Source of the DNA: Nomia melanderi
Lineage: Eukaryota > Arthropoda > Insecta > Hymenoptera > Halictidae
Direction of reading: 5' to 3'
Assembly (NCBI RefSeq): GCF_051020985.1
Contig: NW_027475134.1
Coordinates: 3,162,001 to 3,226,000 of the forward strand
Length of the DNA: 64,000 bases
A program made the translations under genes and the position numbers. Positions within the stretch are counted from its first letter, which is position 1, and each line of letters begins with the position of its first letter. Shown piece after piece: positions 13,282 through 24,599 of the stretch. The notes below the pieces were generated by a model. That model was not told the DNA's origin and searched no databases. It saw nothing but the letters and a program-made list of their open reading frames with translations.

Positions 13282-13435
13282 GAGGCCCTGGCGCATGAAT
13301 CTGTGCAGCGGGAACGACCTCGGACCACCAGGGGCCGAGAAAACCACCGTCTCATGGGGCCGGACACTCAGGGTCAGGGAAAAATCCAATATATATCTGG
13401 TGATATCTCGGGTGCTATTACAGATAGCGCAATAA
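13261..13435 (+). repeat. Reference monomer (one 175 bp unit)
   Basis: Chosen as a representative unit with no indel. Reading rightwards: CTGCAG at 13,276-13,281; GGAGGCCCTGGCGCATGAAT at 13,281-13,300; a GC-rich middle with CCACCAGGGGCC at 13,325-13,336 and ATGGGGCCGG at 13,354-13,363; the A-run and TATATAT tract at about 13,378-13,396; GATATC at 13,402-13,407; and the dyad at 13,412-13,430. Hand counts give 92 G+C of 175. About 66% GC falls in 13,276-13,380 and about 33% in the rest. Nine CpG are present against about 12 expected from composition. The alternating GC-rich and AT-rich halves suggest a phasing signal for one nucleosome per unit, which is inference. The phase chosen for the monomer start is arbitrary. 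Confidence 0.95.
13412..13430. other. Short dyad/hairpin conserved in most monomers (example copy)
   Basis: GCTAT at 13,414-13,418 and ATAGC at 13,424-13,428 are perfect inverted repeats around a 5 nt loop. Outside them lie a T-G wobble and then a G-C pair, giving a possible 7 bp stem. The loop reads TACAG in form II monomers and TAGAG in form I, so the stem survives the main haplotype difference. A recurrent variant with CCTAT in place of GCTAT (for example near 13,075 and 39,309) loses one pair. Short dyads are known from some centromeric satellites that lack a CENP-B box; function here is inference. Confidence 0.6.
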
Positions 13436-13528
13436 GTCAAAGTACATTGTCTGTAGGAGGCCCTGGCTCATGAATCTGTGAAGCGGCAACGACCTCGGAC
13501 CACCAGGGGCCGAGAAAACCGCAGTCTC

Positions 13529-14766
13529 ATGGGGCCGGACACTAAGGGTCAGGGGAAAATCCAGTATATATCTGTTGATATCTCGGGTGCTATTAGAGAT
13601 AGCGCAATAAACCAAAGTGAATTATCTGCAGGAGGCCCTGGCGCATGAATCTGTCCAACGGTAACGACCTCGGACCACCAGGGGTCGAAAAAACAACAGT
13701 CTCATGGGGCCGGACACTCAGGGTCAGGGAAAAATCCAATATATATCTGGTGATATCTCGGGTGCTATTACAGATAGCGCAATAAATCAAAGTGCATTGT
13801 CTGTAGGAGGCCCTGGCGCATGAATCTGTGCAGCGGGAACGACCTCGGACCACCAGGGGCGGAGAAAACCACAGTCTCATGGGGCGGACACTCAGGGTCA
13901 GGGGAAAATCCAATATATATCTGGTGATATCTCGGGTGCTATTAAAGATAGCGCAATAAGCCAAAGGGAATTATCTGCAGAAGGCCCTGGCGCATGCATC
14001 TGTGCAGCGGGAACGACCTAGGACCACCAGGGGCCGAGAAAACCACCGTCTCATGGGGCCGGACACTCAGGGTAAGGGAAAAATCCAATATATATCTGGT
14101 GATATCTCGGGTGCTATTCGAGATAGCGCAATAAACGAAAGTGAATTATCTGCAGGAGGCCCTGGCGCATGAATCTGTGCAGCGGGAACGACCATGGACC
14201 ACCAGGGGCCGAGAAAACCACCGTCCCTTGGGGCCGGACACTCAGGGTCAGGGAAAAATCCAATATATATCTGGTGATATCTCGGGTGCTATTAGAGATA
14301 GCGCAATAAACCAATGTGAGTCATCTGCAGGAGGCCCTGGCGCCTGAAGCTGTGCAGCGCGAACGACCTCGGACCACCAGGGGCCGAGAAAACCACCGTC
14401 TCATGGGGCCGGACACTCTGGGTCAGCGAAAAATCCAATATATATGTGGTGATATCTCGGGTGCTATTACAGATAGCGCAATAAATCAAAGTGCATTGTC
14501 TGTAGGAGGCCCTGGCGCATGAATCTGTGCAGCGGGAACGACCTCGGACCACCAGGGGCCGATAAAACTACAGTCTCATGCGGCCGGACACTCAGGGTCT
14601 GGGGAAAATCCAATATATATCTGGTGATATCTCCGGTCCTATTACAGATAGCGAAATAAATCAAAGTGCATTGTCTGTAGGAGGCCCTGGCGCATGAATC
14701 TGTGCAGCGGGAACGACCTCGGACCACCAGAGGCCGAGGAAACCACAGTCTCATGGGGCCGGACAC
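13529..14766 (+). repeat. 9-mer HOR P, copy 2
   Basis: Second copy of 11,955-13,192 at 1,574 bp. Its last two monomers (CCGATAAAACTACAG, TCCGGTCCTATT) also start the next 9-mer family at 14,459, so the P and Q units overlap here. The array has been copied with different frames of the same monomer order. Confidence 0.88.
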
Positions 14767-16034
14767 TCACTGTCAGGGAAAAATCCAATATATATCTGGT
14801 GATATCTTGGGTGCTATTACAGATAGAGCAATAAATCAAAGTGCATTGTCTGTAGGAGGCCCTGGCGCATGAATGTGTGCAGCGGGAACAACGTCGGACC
14901 ACTAGGGGCCGAGAAAACCACAGTCTCATGGGGCCGGACACTCAGGGTCAGGGCAAAATCCAATATATATCTGGTGATATCTCGGGTGCTATTAGAGATA
15001 GCGCAATAAACCATAGTGAATTATCTGCAGGAGGCCCTGGCTCATGAATGTGTGCAGCGGGAACGACCTCGGACCACCAGGGGCCGAGAAAACCGGAGTC
15101 TCATGGGGCCGGACACTCAGGGTCAGGGAAAAATCCAATATATATCTGTTGATATCTCGGGCGCTATTAGAGATAGCGCAATAAACCAAAGTGAATTATC
15201 TGCAGGAGCCCCTGGCGCATGAATCTGTGCAGCGGGAACGACCTCGGACCACCAGGGGCCGAGAAAACCACCGTCTCATGGGGCCGGACACTCAGGGTCA
15301 GGGAAAAATCCAATATATATCTGGTGATATCTCGGGTGCTATTAGAGATAGTGCTATAAACCAAAGTGAGTTATCTGCAGGAGGCCCTGGCGCCTGAAGC
15401 TGTGCAGCGGGAACGACCTCGGACCACCAGGGGCCGACGAAAGCACCGTCTCGAGGGGGCCGGACACTCTGGGCCAGGGAAAAATCCAATATATATGTGG
15501 TGATATCTCGGGTTCTATTACAGATAACGCAATAAATCAAAGTGCATTGTCTGTAGGAGGCCCTGGCGCATGAATCTGTGCAGCGGGAACGACCTAGGAC
15601 CACCAGGGGCCGAGAAAACTACAGTCTCATGGGGCCGGACACTCAGGGTCAGGGGAAAATCCAATATATATCTGGTGATATCTCGGGTGCTATTAGAGAT
15701 AGCGCAATAAACCAAGGTGAAATATCTGCAGGAGGCCCTGGCGCATGAATCTGTACAACGGGAACGACCTCGGACCACCAGGGGCCGCGAAAACGACAGT
15801 CTCAAGGGGCCGGACACTCAGGGTCAGGGGAAAATCCAATATATATCTGGTGATATCTCTGGTGCTATTACAGATAGCGCAATAAATCAAAGTACATTGT
15901 CTGTTGGAGGACCTGGCGCATAAATGTGGCCAGCGGGAACGACCTCGGACCATCAGGGGCCGAGAAAACCGCCGTCTCATGGGGCCGGACACTCAGGGTC
16001 AGGGGAAAATCCAATATTTATCTGGTGATATCTT
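14459..16034 (+). repeat. 9-mer HOR Q, copy 1 (1,576 bp)
   Basis: Immediately followed by a second copy (16,035-17,610); offset 1,576 bp, nine monomers plus one. The extra base is a G in a diverged monomer (TCTCGAGGGGGCCGG at about 15,450), present in all Q copies. Left identity starts at 14,459 just after a TCTC/TCTT difference. Small differences between copies include CTGTACAACGG against CTGTGCAACGG (about 15,752/17,328) and ACCGCCGTC against ACCACCGTC (about 15,970/17,546). Confidence 0.92.
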
Positions 16035-17610
16035 GGGTGCTATTACAGATAGCGCAATAAATCAAAGTGCATTGTCTGTAGGAGGCCCTGGCGCATGAAT
16101 CTGTGCAGCGGGAACGACCTCGGACCACCAGGGGCCGATAAAACTACAGTCTCATGCGGCCGGACACTCAGGGTCTGGGGAAAATCCAATATATATCTGG
16201 TGATATCTCCGGTCCTATTACAGATAGCGAAATAAATCAAAGTGCATTGTCTGTAGGAGGCCCTGGCGCATGAATCTGTGCAGCGGGAACGACCTCGGAC
16301 CACCAGAGGCCGAGGAAACCACAGTCTCATGGGGCCGGACACTCAGGGTCAGGGAAAAATCCAATATATATCTGGTGATATCTTGGGTGCTATTACAGAT
16401 AGAGCAATAAATCAAAGTGCATTGTCTGTAGGAGGCCCTGGCGCATGAATGTGTGCAGCGGGAACAACGTGGGACCACTAGGGGCCGAGAAAACCACAGT
16501 CTCATGGGGCCGGACACTCAGGGTCAGGGCAAAATCCAATATATATCTGGTGATATCTCGGGTGCTATTAGAGATAGCGCAATAAACCATAGTGAATTAT
16601 CTGCAGGAGGCCCTGGCACATGAATGTGTGCAGCGGGAACGACCTCGGACCACCAGGGGCCGAGAAAACCGGAGTCTCATGGGGCCGGACACTCAGGGTC
16701 AGGGAAAAATCCAATATATATCTGTTGATATCTCGGGCGCTATTAGAGATAGCGCAATAAACCAAAGTGAATTATCTGCAGGAGGCCCTGGCGCATGAAT
16801 CTGTGCAGCGGGAACGACCTCGGACCACCAGGGGCCGAGAAAACCACCGTCTCATGGGGCCGGACACTCAGGGTCAGGGAAAAATCCAATATATATCTGG
16901 TGATATCTCGGGTGCTATTAGAGATAGTGCTATAAACCAAAGTGAGTTATCTGCAGGAGGCCCTGGCGCCTGAAGCTGTGCAGCGGGAACGACCTCGGAC
17001 CACCAGGGGCCGACGAAAGCACCGTCTCGAGGGGGCCGGACACTCTGGGCCAGGGAAAAATCCAATATATATGTGGTGATATCTCGGGTGCTATTACAGA
17101 TAACGCAATAAATCAAAGTGCATTGTCTGTAGGAGGCCCTGGCATATGAATCTGTGCAGCGGGAACGACCTAGGACCACCAGGGGCCGAGAAAACTACAG
17201 TCTCATGGGGCCGGACACTCAGGGTCAGGGGAAAATCCAATATATATCTGGTGATATCTCGGGTGCTATTAGAGATAGCGCAATAAACCAAGGTGAATTA
17301 TCTGCAGGAGGCCCTGGCGCATGAATCTGTGCAACGGGAACGACCTCGGACCACCAGGGGCCGCGAAAACGACAGTCTCAAGGGGCCGGACACTCAGGGT
17401 CAGGGGAAAATCCAATATATATCTGGTGATATCTCTGGTGCTATTACAGATAGCGCAATAAATCAAAGTACATTGTCTGTAGGAGGCCCTGGCGCATAAA
17501 TGTGGCCAGCGGGAACGACCTCGGACCATCAGGGGCCGAGAAAACCACCGTCTCATGGGGCCGGACACTCAGGGTCAGGGGAAAATCCAATATTTATCTG
17601 GTGATATCTT
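16035..17610 (+). repeat. 9-mer HOR Q, copy 2
   Basis: Tandem copy of 14,459-16,034. Similarity to the start of copy 1 continues slightly beyond its end, to about 17,713, where CCGATAAAACTAC is replaced by CCGAGAAAACCACC. The G-insertion monomer is at about 17,026-17,036. Nine monomers form the unit, mixing form I and form II. Confidence 0.92.
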
Positions 17611-18136
17611 GGGTGCTATTACAGATAGCGCAATAAATCAAAGTGCATTGTCTGTAGGAGGCCCTGGCGCATGAATCTGTGCAGCGGGAACGACCTCGGA
17701 CCACCAGGGGCCGAGAAAACCACCGTCCCGAGGGGCCGGACAATTAGGGTCAGTGAAAAATCCAATATCTATCTGGTGATATCTCGGGTGCTATTACAGA
17801 TAGCGCAATAAATCAAAGTGAATTATCTGCAGGAGGCCCTGGCGCATGAATCTGTGCAAGGGGAACGACCTCGGACCACCAGGGGCCGAGAAAACCACAG
17901 TCTCATGGGGACGGACACACAGGGTCAGGGAAAAATTCAATATATATCTGGTGATATCTTGGGTGCTATTAGAGATAGCGCAATAAACCAAAGTGAATTA
18001 TCTGCAGGAGGCCCTGGCGCATGAATCTGTGTAACGGGAACGACCTCGGACCACCAGGGGTCGAAAAAACCACAGTCTCATGGGGCCGGACACTCAGGGT
18101 CAGGGAAAAATCCAATATATATCTGGTGATATCTCG
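17437..18136 (+). repeat. 4-mer tandem duplication, copy 1 (700 bp)
   Basis: 17,437-18,169 matches 18,137-18,869 at exactly 700 bp. Private shared variants include CGTCCCGAGGGGCC, ATATCTATCTGG, GTGCAAGGGGAACG and the pair GGGGACGGACACACAGG. One difference was seen (GACAATTAGG near 17,743 against GACACTTAGG near 18,443). The copies part at GTACATT (18,170) against GTGCATT (18,870). Confidence 0.93.
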
Positions 18137-18869
18137 GGTGCTATTACAGATAGCGCAATAAATCAAAGTACATTGTCTGTAGGAGGCCCTGGCGCATAAA
18201 TGTGGCCAGCGGGAACGACCTCGGACCATCAGGGGCCGAGAAAACCACCGTCTCATGGGGCCGGACACTCAGGGTCAGGGGAAAATCCAATATTTATCTG
18301 GTGATATCTTGGGTGCTATTACAGATAGCGCAATAAATCAAAGTGCATTGTCTGTAGGAGGCCCTGGCGCATGAATCTGTGCAGCGGGAACGACCTCGGA
18401 CCACCAGGGGCCGAGAAAACCACCGTCCCGAGGGGCCGGACACTTAGGGTCAGTGAAAAATCCAATATCTATCTGGTGATATCTCGGGTGCTATTACAGA
18501 TAGCGCAATAAATCAAAGTGAATTATCTGCAGGAGGCCCTGGCGCATGAATCTGTGCAAGGGGAACGACCTCGGACCACCAGGGGCCGAGAAAACCACAG
18601 TCTCATGGGGACGGACACACAGGGTCAGGGAAAAATTCAATATATATCTGGTGATATCTTGGGTGCTATTAGAGATAGCGCAATAAACCAAAGTGAATTA
18701 TCTGCAGGAGGCCCTGGCGCATGAATCTGTGTAACGGGAACGACCTCGGACCACCAGGGGTCGAAAAAACCACAGTCTCATGGGGCCGGACACTCAGGGT
18801 CAGGGAAAAATCCAATATATATCTGGTGATATCTCGGGTGCTATTACAGATAGCGCAATAAATCAAAGT
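18137..18869 (+). repeat. 4-mer tandem duplication, copy 2
   Basis: Second copy of the 700 bp unit, head to tail with the first. A third partial match to the leading two monomers of this unit lies at about 21,270-21,580, attached to the third copy of HOR Q. Confidence 0.93.
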
Positions 18870-19539
18870 GCATTGTCTGTAGGAGGCCCTGGCGCATGAA
18901 TCTGTGCAGCGGGAACGACCTCGGACCACCAGGGGCCGTGAAAACTACAGTCTCATGGGGCCGGACACTCAGGGTCAGGGGAAAATCCAATATATATCTG
19001 GTGATATCTCGGGTGCTATTAGAGATAGCGCAATAAATCAAAGTGCATTGTCTGTAGGAGGCCCTGGCGCATGAATCTGTGCAACGGGAACGACCTCGGA
19101 CCACCAGGGGCCGCGAAAACCACCGTCTCATGGGGCAGGACACTCAGGGTCAGTGAAAAATCCAATATATATCTGGTGATATCTCGGGTGCTATTACAGA
19201 TAGCGCAATAAATCAAAGTGCATTGTCTGTAGGAGACGCTGGCGCATGAACCTGTGCAGCGGGAACGTTCTCGGACCACCAGGGGCCGAGAAAACGACCG
19301 TCTCATCGGGCCGGACGCTCAGGGTCAGTGAAAAATCCAATATATATCTGGTGATATCTCGGGTGCTATTAGAGATAGCGCAATAAACCGAAGTGAATTA
19401 TCTGCAGGAGGCCCTGGCGCATGAATCTGTGCAACGGGAACGACCTCGGACCACCAGGGGCCGAGAAAACCACAGTCTCATGGGGCCGGATACTCAGGGT
19501 CAGGGGAAAATCCAATATAGATCTGGTGATATCTCGGGT
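18870..19539 (+). repeat. Mixed monomers between HOR blocks
   Basis: About four canonical monomers. The unit at about 19,220-19,310 carries GGAGACGCTGGCGC and GGAACGTTCTCGG, a variant pair also found near 5,232, 9,083, 22,032, 25,012 and 26,586. Here and at 22,032-26,586 it is coupled with TCATCGGGCC, while near 5,232 and 9,083 the neighbouring motif is TCATGGGGCA. No gene is present. Confidence 0.75.
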
Positions 19540-21580
19540 GCTATTACAGATAGCGCAATAAATCAAAGTACATTGTCTGTAGGAGGCCCTGGCGCATAAA
19601 TGTGGCCAGCGGGAACGACCTCGGACCATCAGGGGCCGAGAAAACCACCGTCTCATGGGGCCGGACACTCAGGGTCAGGGGAAAATCCAATATTTATCTG
19701 GTGATATCTTGGGTGCTATTACAGATAGCGCAATAAATCAAAGTGCATTGTCTGTAGGAGGCCCTGGCGCATGAATCTGTGCAGCGGGAACGACCTCGGA
19801 CCACCAGGGGCCGATAAAACTACAGTCTCATGCGGCCGGACACTCAGGGTCTGGGGAAAATCCAATATATATCTGGTGATATCTCCGGTCCTATTACAGA
19901 TAGCGAAATAAATCAAAGTGCATTGTCTGTAGGAGGCCCTGGCGCATGAATCTGTGCAGCGGGAACGACCTCGGACCACCAGAGGCCGAGGAAACCACAG
20001 TCTCATGGGGCCGGACACTCAGGGTCAGGGAAAAATCCAATATATATCTGGTGATATCTTGGGTGCTATTACAGATAGAGCAATAAATCAAAGTGCATTG
20101 TCTGTAGGAGGCCCTGGCGCATGAATGTGTGCAGCGGGAACAACGTCGGACCACTAGGGGCCGAGAAAACCACAGTCTCATGGGGCCGGACACTCAGGGT
20201 CAGGGCAAAATCCAATATATATCTGGTGATATCTCGGGTGCTATTAGAGATAGCGCAATAAACCATAGTGAATTATCTGCAGGAGGCCCTGGCACATGAA
20301 TGTGTGCAGCGGGAACGACCTCGGACCACCAGGGGCCGAGAAAACCGGAGTCTCATGGGGCCGGACACTCAGGGTCAGGGAAAAATCCAATATATATCTG
20401 TTGATATCTCGGGCGCTATTAGAGATAGCGCAATAAACCAAAGTGAATTATCTGCAGGAGGCCCTGGCGCATGAATCTGTGCAGCGGGAACGACCTCGGA
20501 CCACCAGGGGCCGAGAAAACCACCGTCTCATGGGGCCGGACACTCAGGGTCAGGGAAAAATCCAATATATATCTGGTGATATCTCGGGTGCTATTAGAGA
20601 TAGTGCTATAAACCAAAGTGAGTTATCTGCAGGAGGCCCTGGCGCCTGAAGCTGTGCAGCGGGAACGACCTCGGACCACCAGGGGCCGACGAAAGCACCG
20701 TCTCGAGGGGGCCGGACACTCTGGGCCAGGGAAAAATCCAATATATATGTGGTGATATCTCGGGTGCTATTACAGATAACGCAATAAATCAAAGTGCATT
20801 GTGTGTAGGATGCCCTGGCGCATGAATCTGTGCAGCGGGAACGACCTAGGACCACCAGGGGCCGAGAAAACTACAGTCTCATGGGGCCGGACACTCAGGG
20901 TCAGGGGAAAATCCAATATATATCTGGTGATATCTCGGGTGCTATTAGAGATAGCGCAATAAACCAAGGTGAATTATCTGCAGGAGGCCCTGGCGCATGA
21001 ATCTGTGCAACGGGAACGACCTCGGACCACCAGGGGCCGCGAAAACGACAGTCTCAAGGGGCCGGACACTCAGGGTCAGGGGAAAATCCAATATATATCT
21101 GGTGATATCTCTGGTGCTATTACAGATAGCGCAATAAATCAAAGTACATTGTCTGTAGGAGGCCCTGGCGCATAAATGTGGCCAGCGGGAACGACCTCGG
21201 ACCATCAGGGGCCGAGAAAACCACCGTCTCATGGGGCCGGACACTCAGGGTCAGGGGAAAATCCAATATTTATCTGGTGATATCTTGGGTGCTATTACAG
21301 ATAGCGCAATAAATCAAAGTGCATTGTCTGTAGGAGGCCCTGGCGCATGAATCTGTGCAGCGGGAACGACCTCGGACCACCAGGGGCCGAGAAAACCACC
21401 GTCCCGAGGGGCCGGACACTTAGGGTCAGTGAAAAATCCAATATCTATCTGGTGATATCTCGGGTGCTATTACAGATAGCGCAATAAATCAAAGTGAATT
21501 ATCTGCAGGAGGCCCTGGCGCATGAATCTGTGCAAGGGGAACGACCTCGGACCACCAGGGGCCGAGAAAACCACAGTCTC
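19540..21580 (+). repeat. 9-mer HOR Q, copy 3, with part of the 4-mer unit attached
   Basis: Matches the Q unit at an offset of 3,676 bp from copy 2 (21 monomers plus one) and carries the same G-insertion monomer at about 20,702-20,712. On its right it continues into the start of the 4-mer unit (CGTCCCGAGGGG, GTGCAAGGGG), as after copy 2. This shows that Q and the 4-mer moved together. Local differences include GTGTGTAGGATGCCC near 20,800. Confidence 0.9.
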
Positions 21581-24077
21581 ATGGGGCCGGACACTCAGGG
21601 TCAGGGGAAAATCCAATATATATCTGGTGATATCTCGAGTGCTATTAAAGATAGCGCAATAAACTAAAGTGAATTATCTGCAGGAGGCCCTGGCGCATGA
21701 ATGTGTGCAGCGGGAACGACCTCGGACCACCAGGGGCCGAGAAAACCGCAGTCTCATGTTGCCGGACACTCAGGGTCAGGGAAAAATCCAATATATATCT
21801 GGTGATATCTCGGGCGCTATTAGAGATAGCGCAATAAGCCAAAGGGAATTATCTGCAGGAGGCCCTGGCGCATGCATCAGTGCAGCGGGAACGACCTAGG
21901 ACCACCAGGGGCCGAGAAAACCACAGTCTCATGGGGCCGGACACTCAGGGTCAGGGGAAAATCCAATATATATCTGGTGATATCTCGGGTGCTATTAGAG
22001 ATAGCGCAATAAATCAAAGTGCATTGTCTGTAGGAGACGCTGGCGCATGAACCTGTGCAGCGGGAACGTTCTCGGACCACCAGGGGCCGAGAAAACGACC
22101 GTCTCATCGGGCCGGACGCTCAGGGTCAGTGAAAAATCCAATATATATCTGGTGATATCTCGGGTGCTATTAGAGATAGCGCAATAAACCTAAGTGAATT
22201 ATCTGCAGGAGGCCCTGGCGCATGAATCTGTGCAACGGGAACGACCTCGGACCACCAGGGGCCGAGAAAACCACAGTCTCATGGGGCCGGATACTCAGGG
22301 TCAGGGGAAAATCCAATATAGATCTGGTGATATCTCGGGTGCTATTACAGATAGCGCAATAAATCATAGTACATTGTCTGTAGGAGGCCCTGGCGCATGA
22401 ATCTGGCCAGCGGGAACGACGTCGGACCACCAGCGGCCGAGAAAACCACCGTCTCATGGGGCCGGACAGCCAGGGTCGGGGAAAAATCCAATATATATCT
22501 GGTGATATCTCGGGTGCTATTAGAGATAGCGCAATAAAACGAAGTGAATTGTCTGCAGGAGGCCCTGGCGCATGAATGTGTGCAGCGGGAACGACCTAGG
22601 ACCACCAGGGGCCGAGAAAACTACAGTCTCATGGTGCCGCACACTCAGGGTCAGGGGAAAATCCAATATATATCTGGTGATATCTCGTGTGCTATTACAG
22701 ATAGCGCAATAAATCAAAGTGCATTGTCTGTAGGAGGCCCTGGCGCATGAATCTGTGCAGCGGGAACGACCTCGGACCACCAGGGGCCGAGAAAACCACA
22801 GTCTCATGGGGCCGGATACTCAGGGTCAGGGGAAAATCCAATATAGATCTGGTGATATCTCGGGTGCTATTACAGATAGCGCAATAAATCATAGTGCATT
22901 GTCTGTAGGAGGCCCTGGCGCATGAATCTGGCCAGCGGGAACGACCTCGGACCACCAGCGGCCGAGAAAACCACCGTCTCATGGGGCCGGACACTCAGGG
23001 TCGGGGAAAAATCCAATATATATCTGGTGATATCTCGGGTGCTATTAGAGATAGCGCAATAAACCAAAGTGAATTGTCTGCAGGAGGCCCTGGCGCATGA
23101 ATCTGTGCAGCGGGAACGATCTCGGACCATCAGGGGCCGAGACATCCACCGTCTCATGGGGCCGGACACTCAGGGTCAGGGAAAAATCCAATATATATCT
23201 GGTGATATCTCGGGTGCTATTACAGATAGCGCAATAAATCAAAGTGCATTGTCTGTAGGAGGCCCTGGCGCATGAATCTGTGCAGCGGGAACGACCTCGG
23301 ACCACCAGGGGCCGAGAAAACCACAGTCTCATCGGGCCGGACAATCAGGGTCAGGGGAAAATCCAATATATATCTGGTGATATCTCGGGTGCTATTACAG
23401 ATAGAGCAATAAATCAAAGTGCATTGTCTGTAGGAGGCCCTGGCGCATGAATCTGTGCAGCGGGAACAACCTCGGACCACCAGGGGCCGAGAAAACCACA
23501 GTCTCATGGGGCCGGACACTCAGGGTCAGGGCAAAATCCAATATATATCTGGTGATATCTCGGATGCTATTACAGATAGCGCAATAAATCAAATTGCATT
23601 GTCTGTAGGAGGCCCTGGCGCATAAATGTGGACAGCGGGAACGACCTCGGACCATCAGGGGCCGAGAAAACCACCGTCTCATGGGGCCGGACACTCAGGG
23701 TCAGGGGAAAATCCAATATTTATCTGGTGATATCTTGGGTGCTATTACAGATAGCGTAATAAATCAAAGTGCATTGTCTGTAGGAGGCCCTGGCGCATGA
23801 ATCTGTGCAGCGGGAACGACCTCGGACCACCAGGGGCCGAGAAAACCACAGTCTCATGGGGCCGGACACTCAGGGTCAGGGAAAAATTCAATATATATCT
23901 GGTGATATCTTGGGTGCTATTAGAGTCAGCGCAATAAACCAAAGTGAGTTATCTGCAGGAGGCCCTGGCGCATGAATCTGTGCAACGGGAACGACCTCGG
24001 ACCACCAGGGGCCGAAAAAACCACAGTCTCATGGGGCCGGACACTCAGGGTCAGGGGAAAATCCAATATATATCTGG
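21581..24077 (+). repeat. Patchwork of monomers known from the left of the array
   Basis: About 14 canonical monomers. The stretch near 22,700-23,340 resembles 9,219-9,870 in order (CTGGCCAGCGGG, then GATCTCGGACCATC with GAGACATCC, offset about 13,476 bp). Neighbouring units match others from 4.1-4.9 kb, for example the GAACAACCTCGG and ATAAATGTGGACAGC units. This looks like a reshuffled relative of block L rather than a clean copy. Confidence 0.7.
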
Positions 24078-24599
24078 TGATATCTCGGGTGCTATTAAAG
24101 ATAGCGCAATAAACTAAAGTGAATTATCTGCAGGAGGCCCTGGCGCATGAATGTGTGCAGCGGGAACGACCTCGGTCCACCAGGAGCCGAGAAAACCGCA
24201 GTCTCATGGGGCCGGACACTCAGGGTCAGGGAAAAATCCAATATATATCTGGTGATATCTCGGGCGCTATTAGAGATAGCGCAATAAGCCAAAGGGAATT
24301 ATCTGCAGGAGGCCCTGGCGCATGCATCTGTGCAGCGGCAACGACATTAGGACCACCAGGGACCGAGAAAACCACCGTCTCATGGGGCCGGACACTCAGG
24401 GTAAGGGAAAAATCCAATATATATCTGGTGATATCTCGGGTGCTATTAGAGATAGCGCAATAAACTAAAGTGAATTATCTGCAGGAGGCCCTGGCGCATG
24501 AATGTGTGCAGCGGGAACGACCTCGGACCACCAGGGGCCGAGAAAACCGCAGTCTCATGGGGCCGGACACTCAGGGTCAGGGAAAAATCCAATATATAT
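24078..24599 (+). repeat. Dimer duplication (351 bp offset)
   Basis: The two-monomer run with AAACTAAAGTGAATT, GAATGTGTGCAGC, AACCGCAGTCTC and AAGCCAAAGGGAATT is present near 24,110-24,350 and again at about 24,461-24,690. The extra base over 350 is an insertion in CGACATTAGGACC at about 24,345. The same dimer occurs near 10,090-10,340 and 21,650-21,900. Confidence 0.75.

Noticed and set aside
13331..13380. G-quadruplex from the runs GGGG, GGGG, GGG, GGG
   Set aside because: The loops are about 21, 11 and 3 nt, too long for a canonical quadruplex. Only GGGTCAGGG is close-spaced.
13385..13397. TATA box in the AATATATATCTGG tract
   Set aside because: It occurs in every monomer as part of the AT-rich tract. 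There is no initiator, terminator or transcript evidence.
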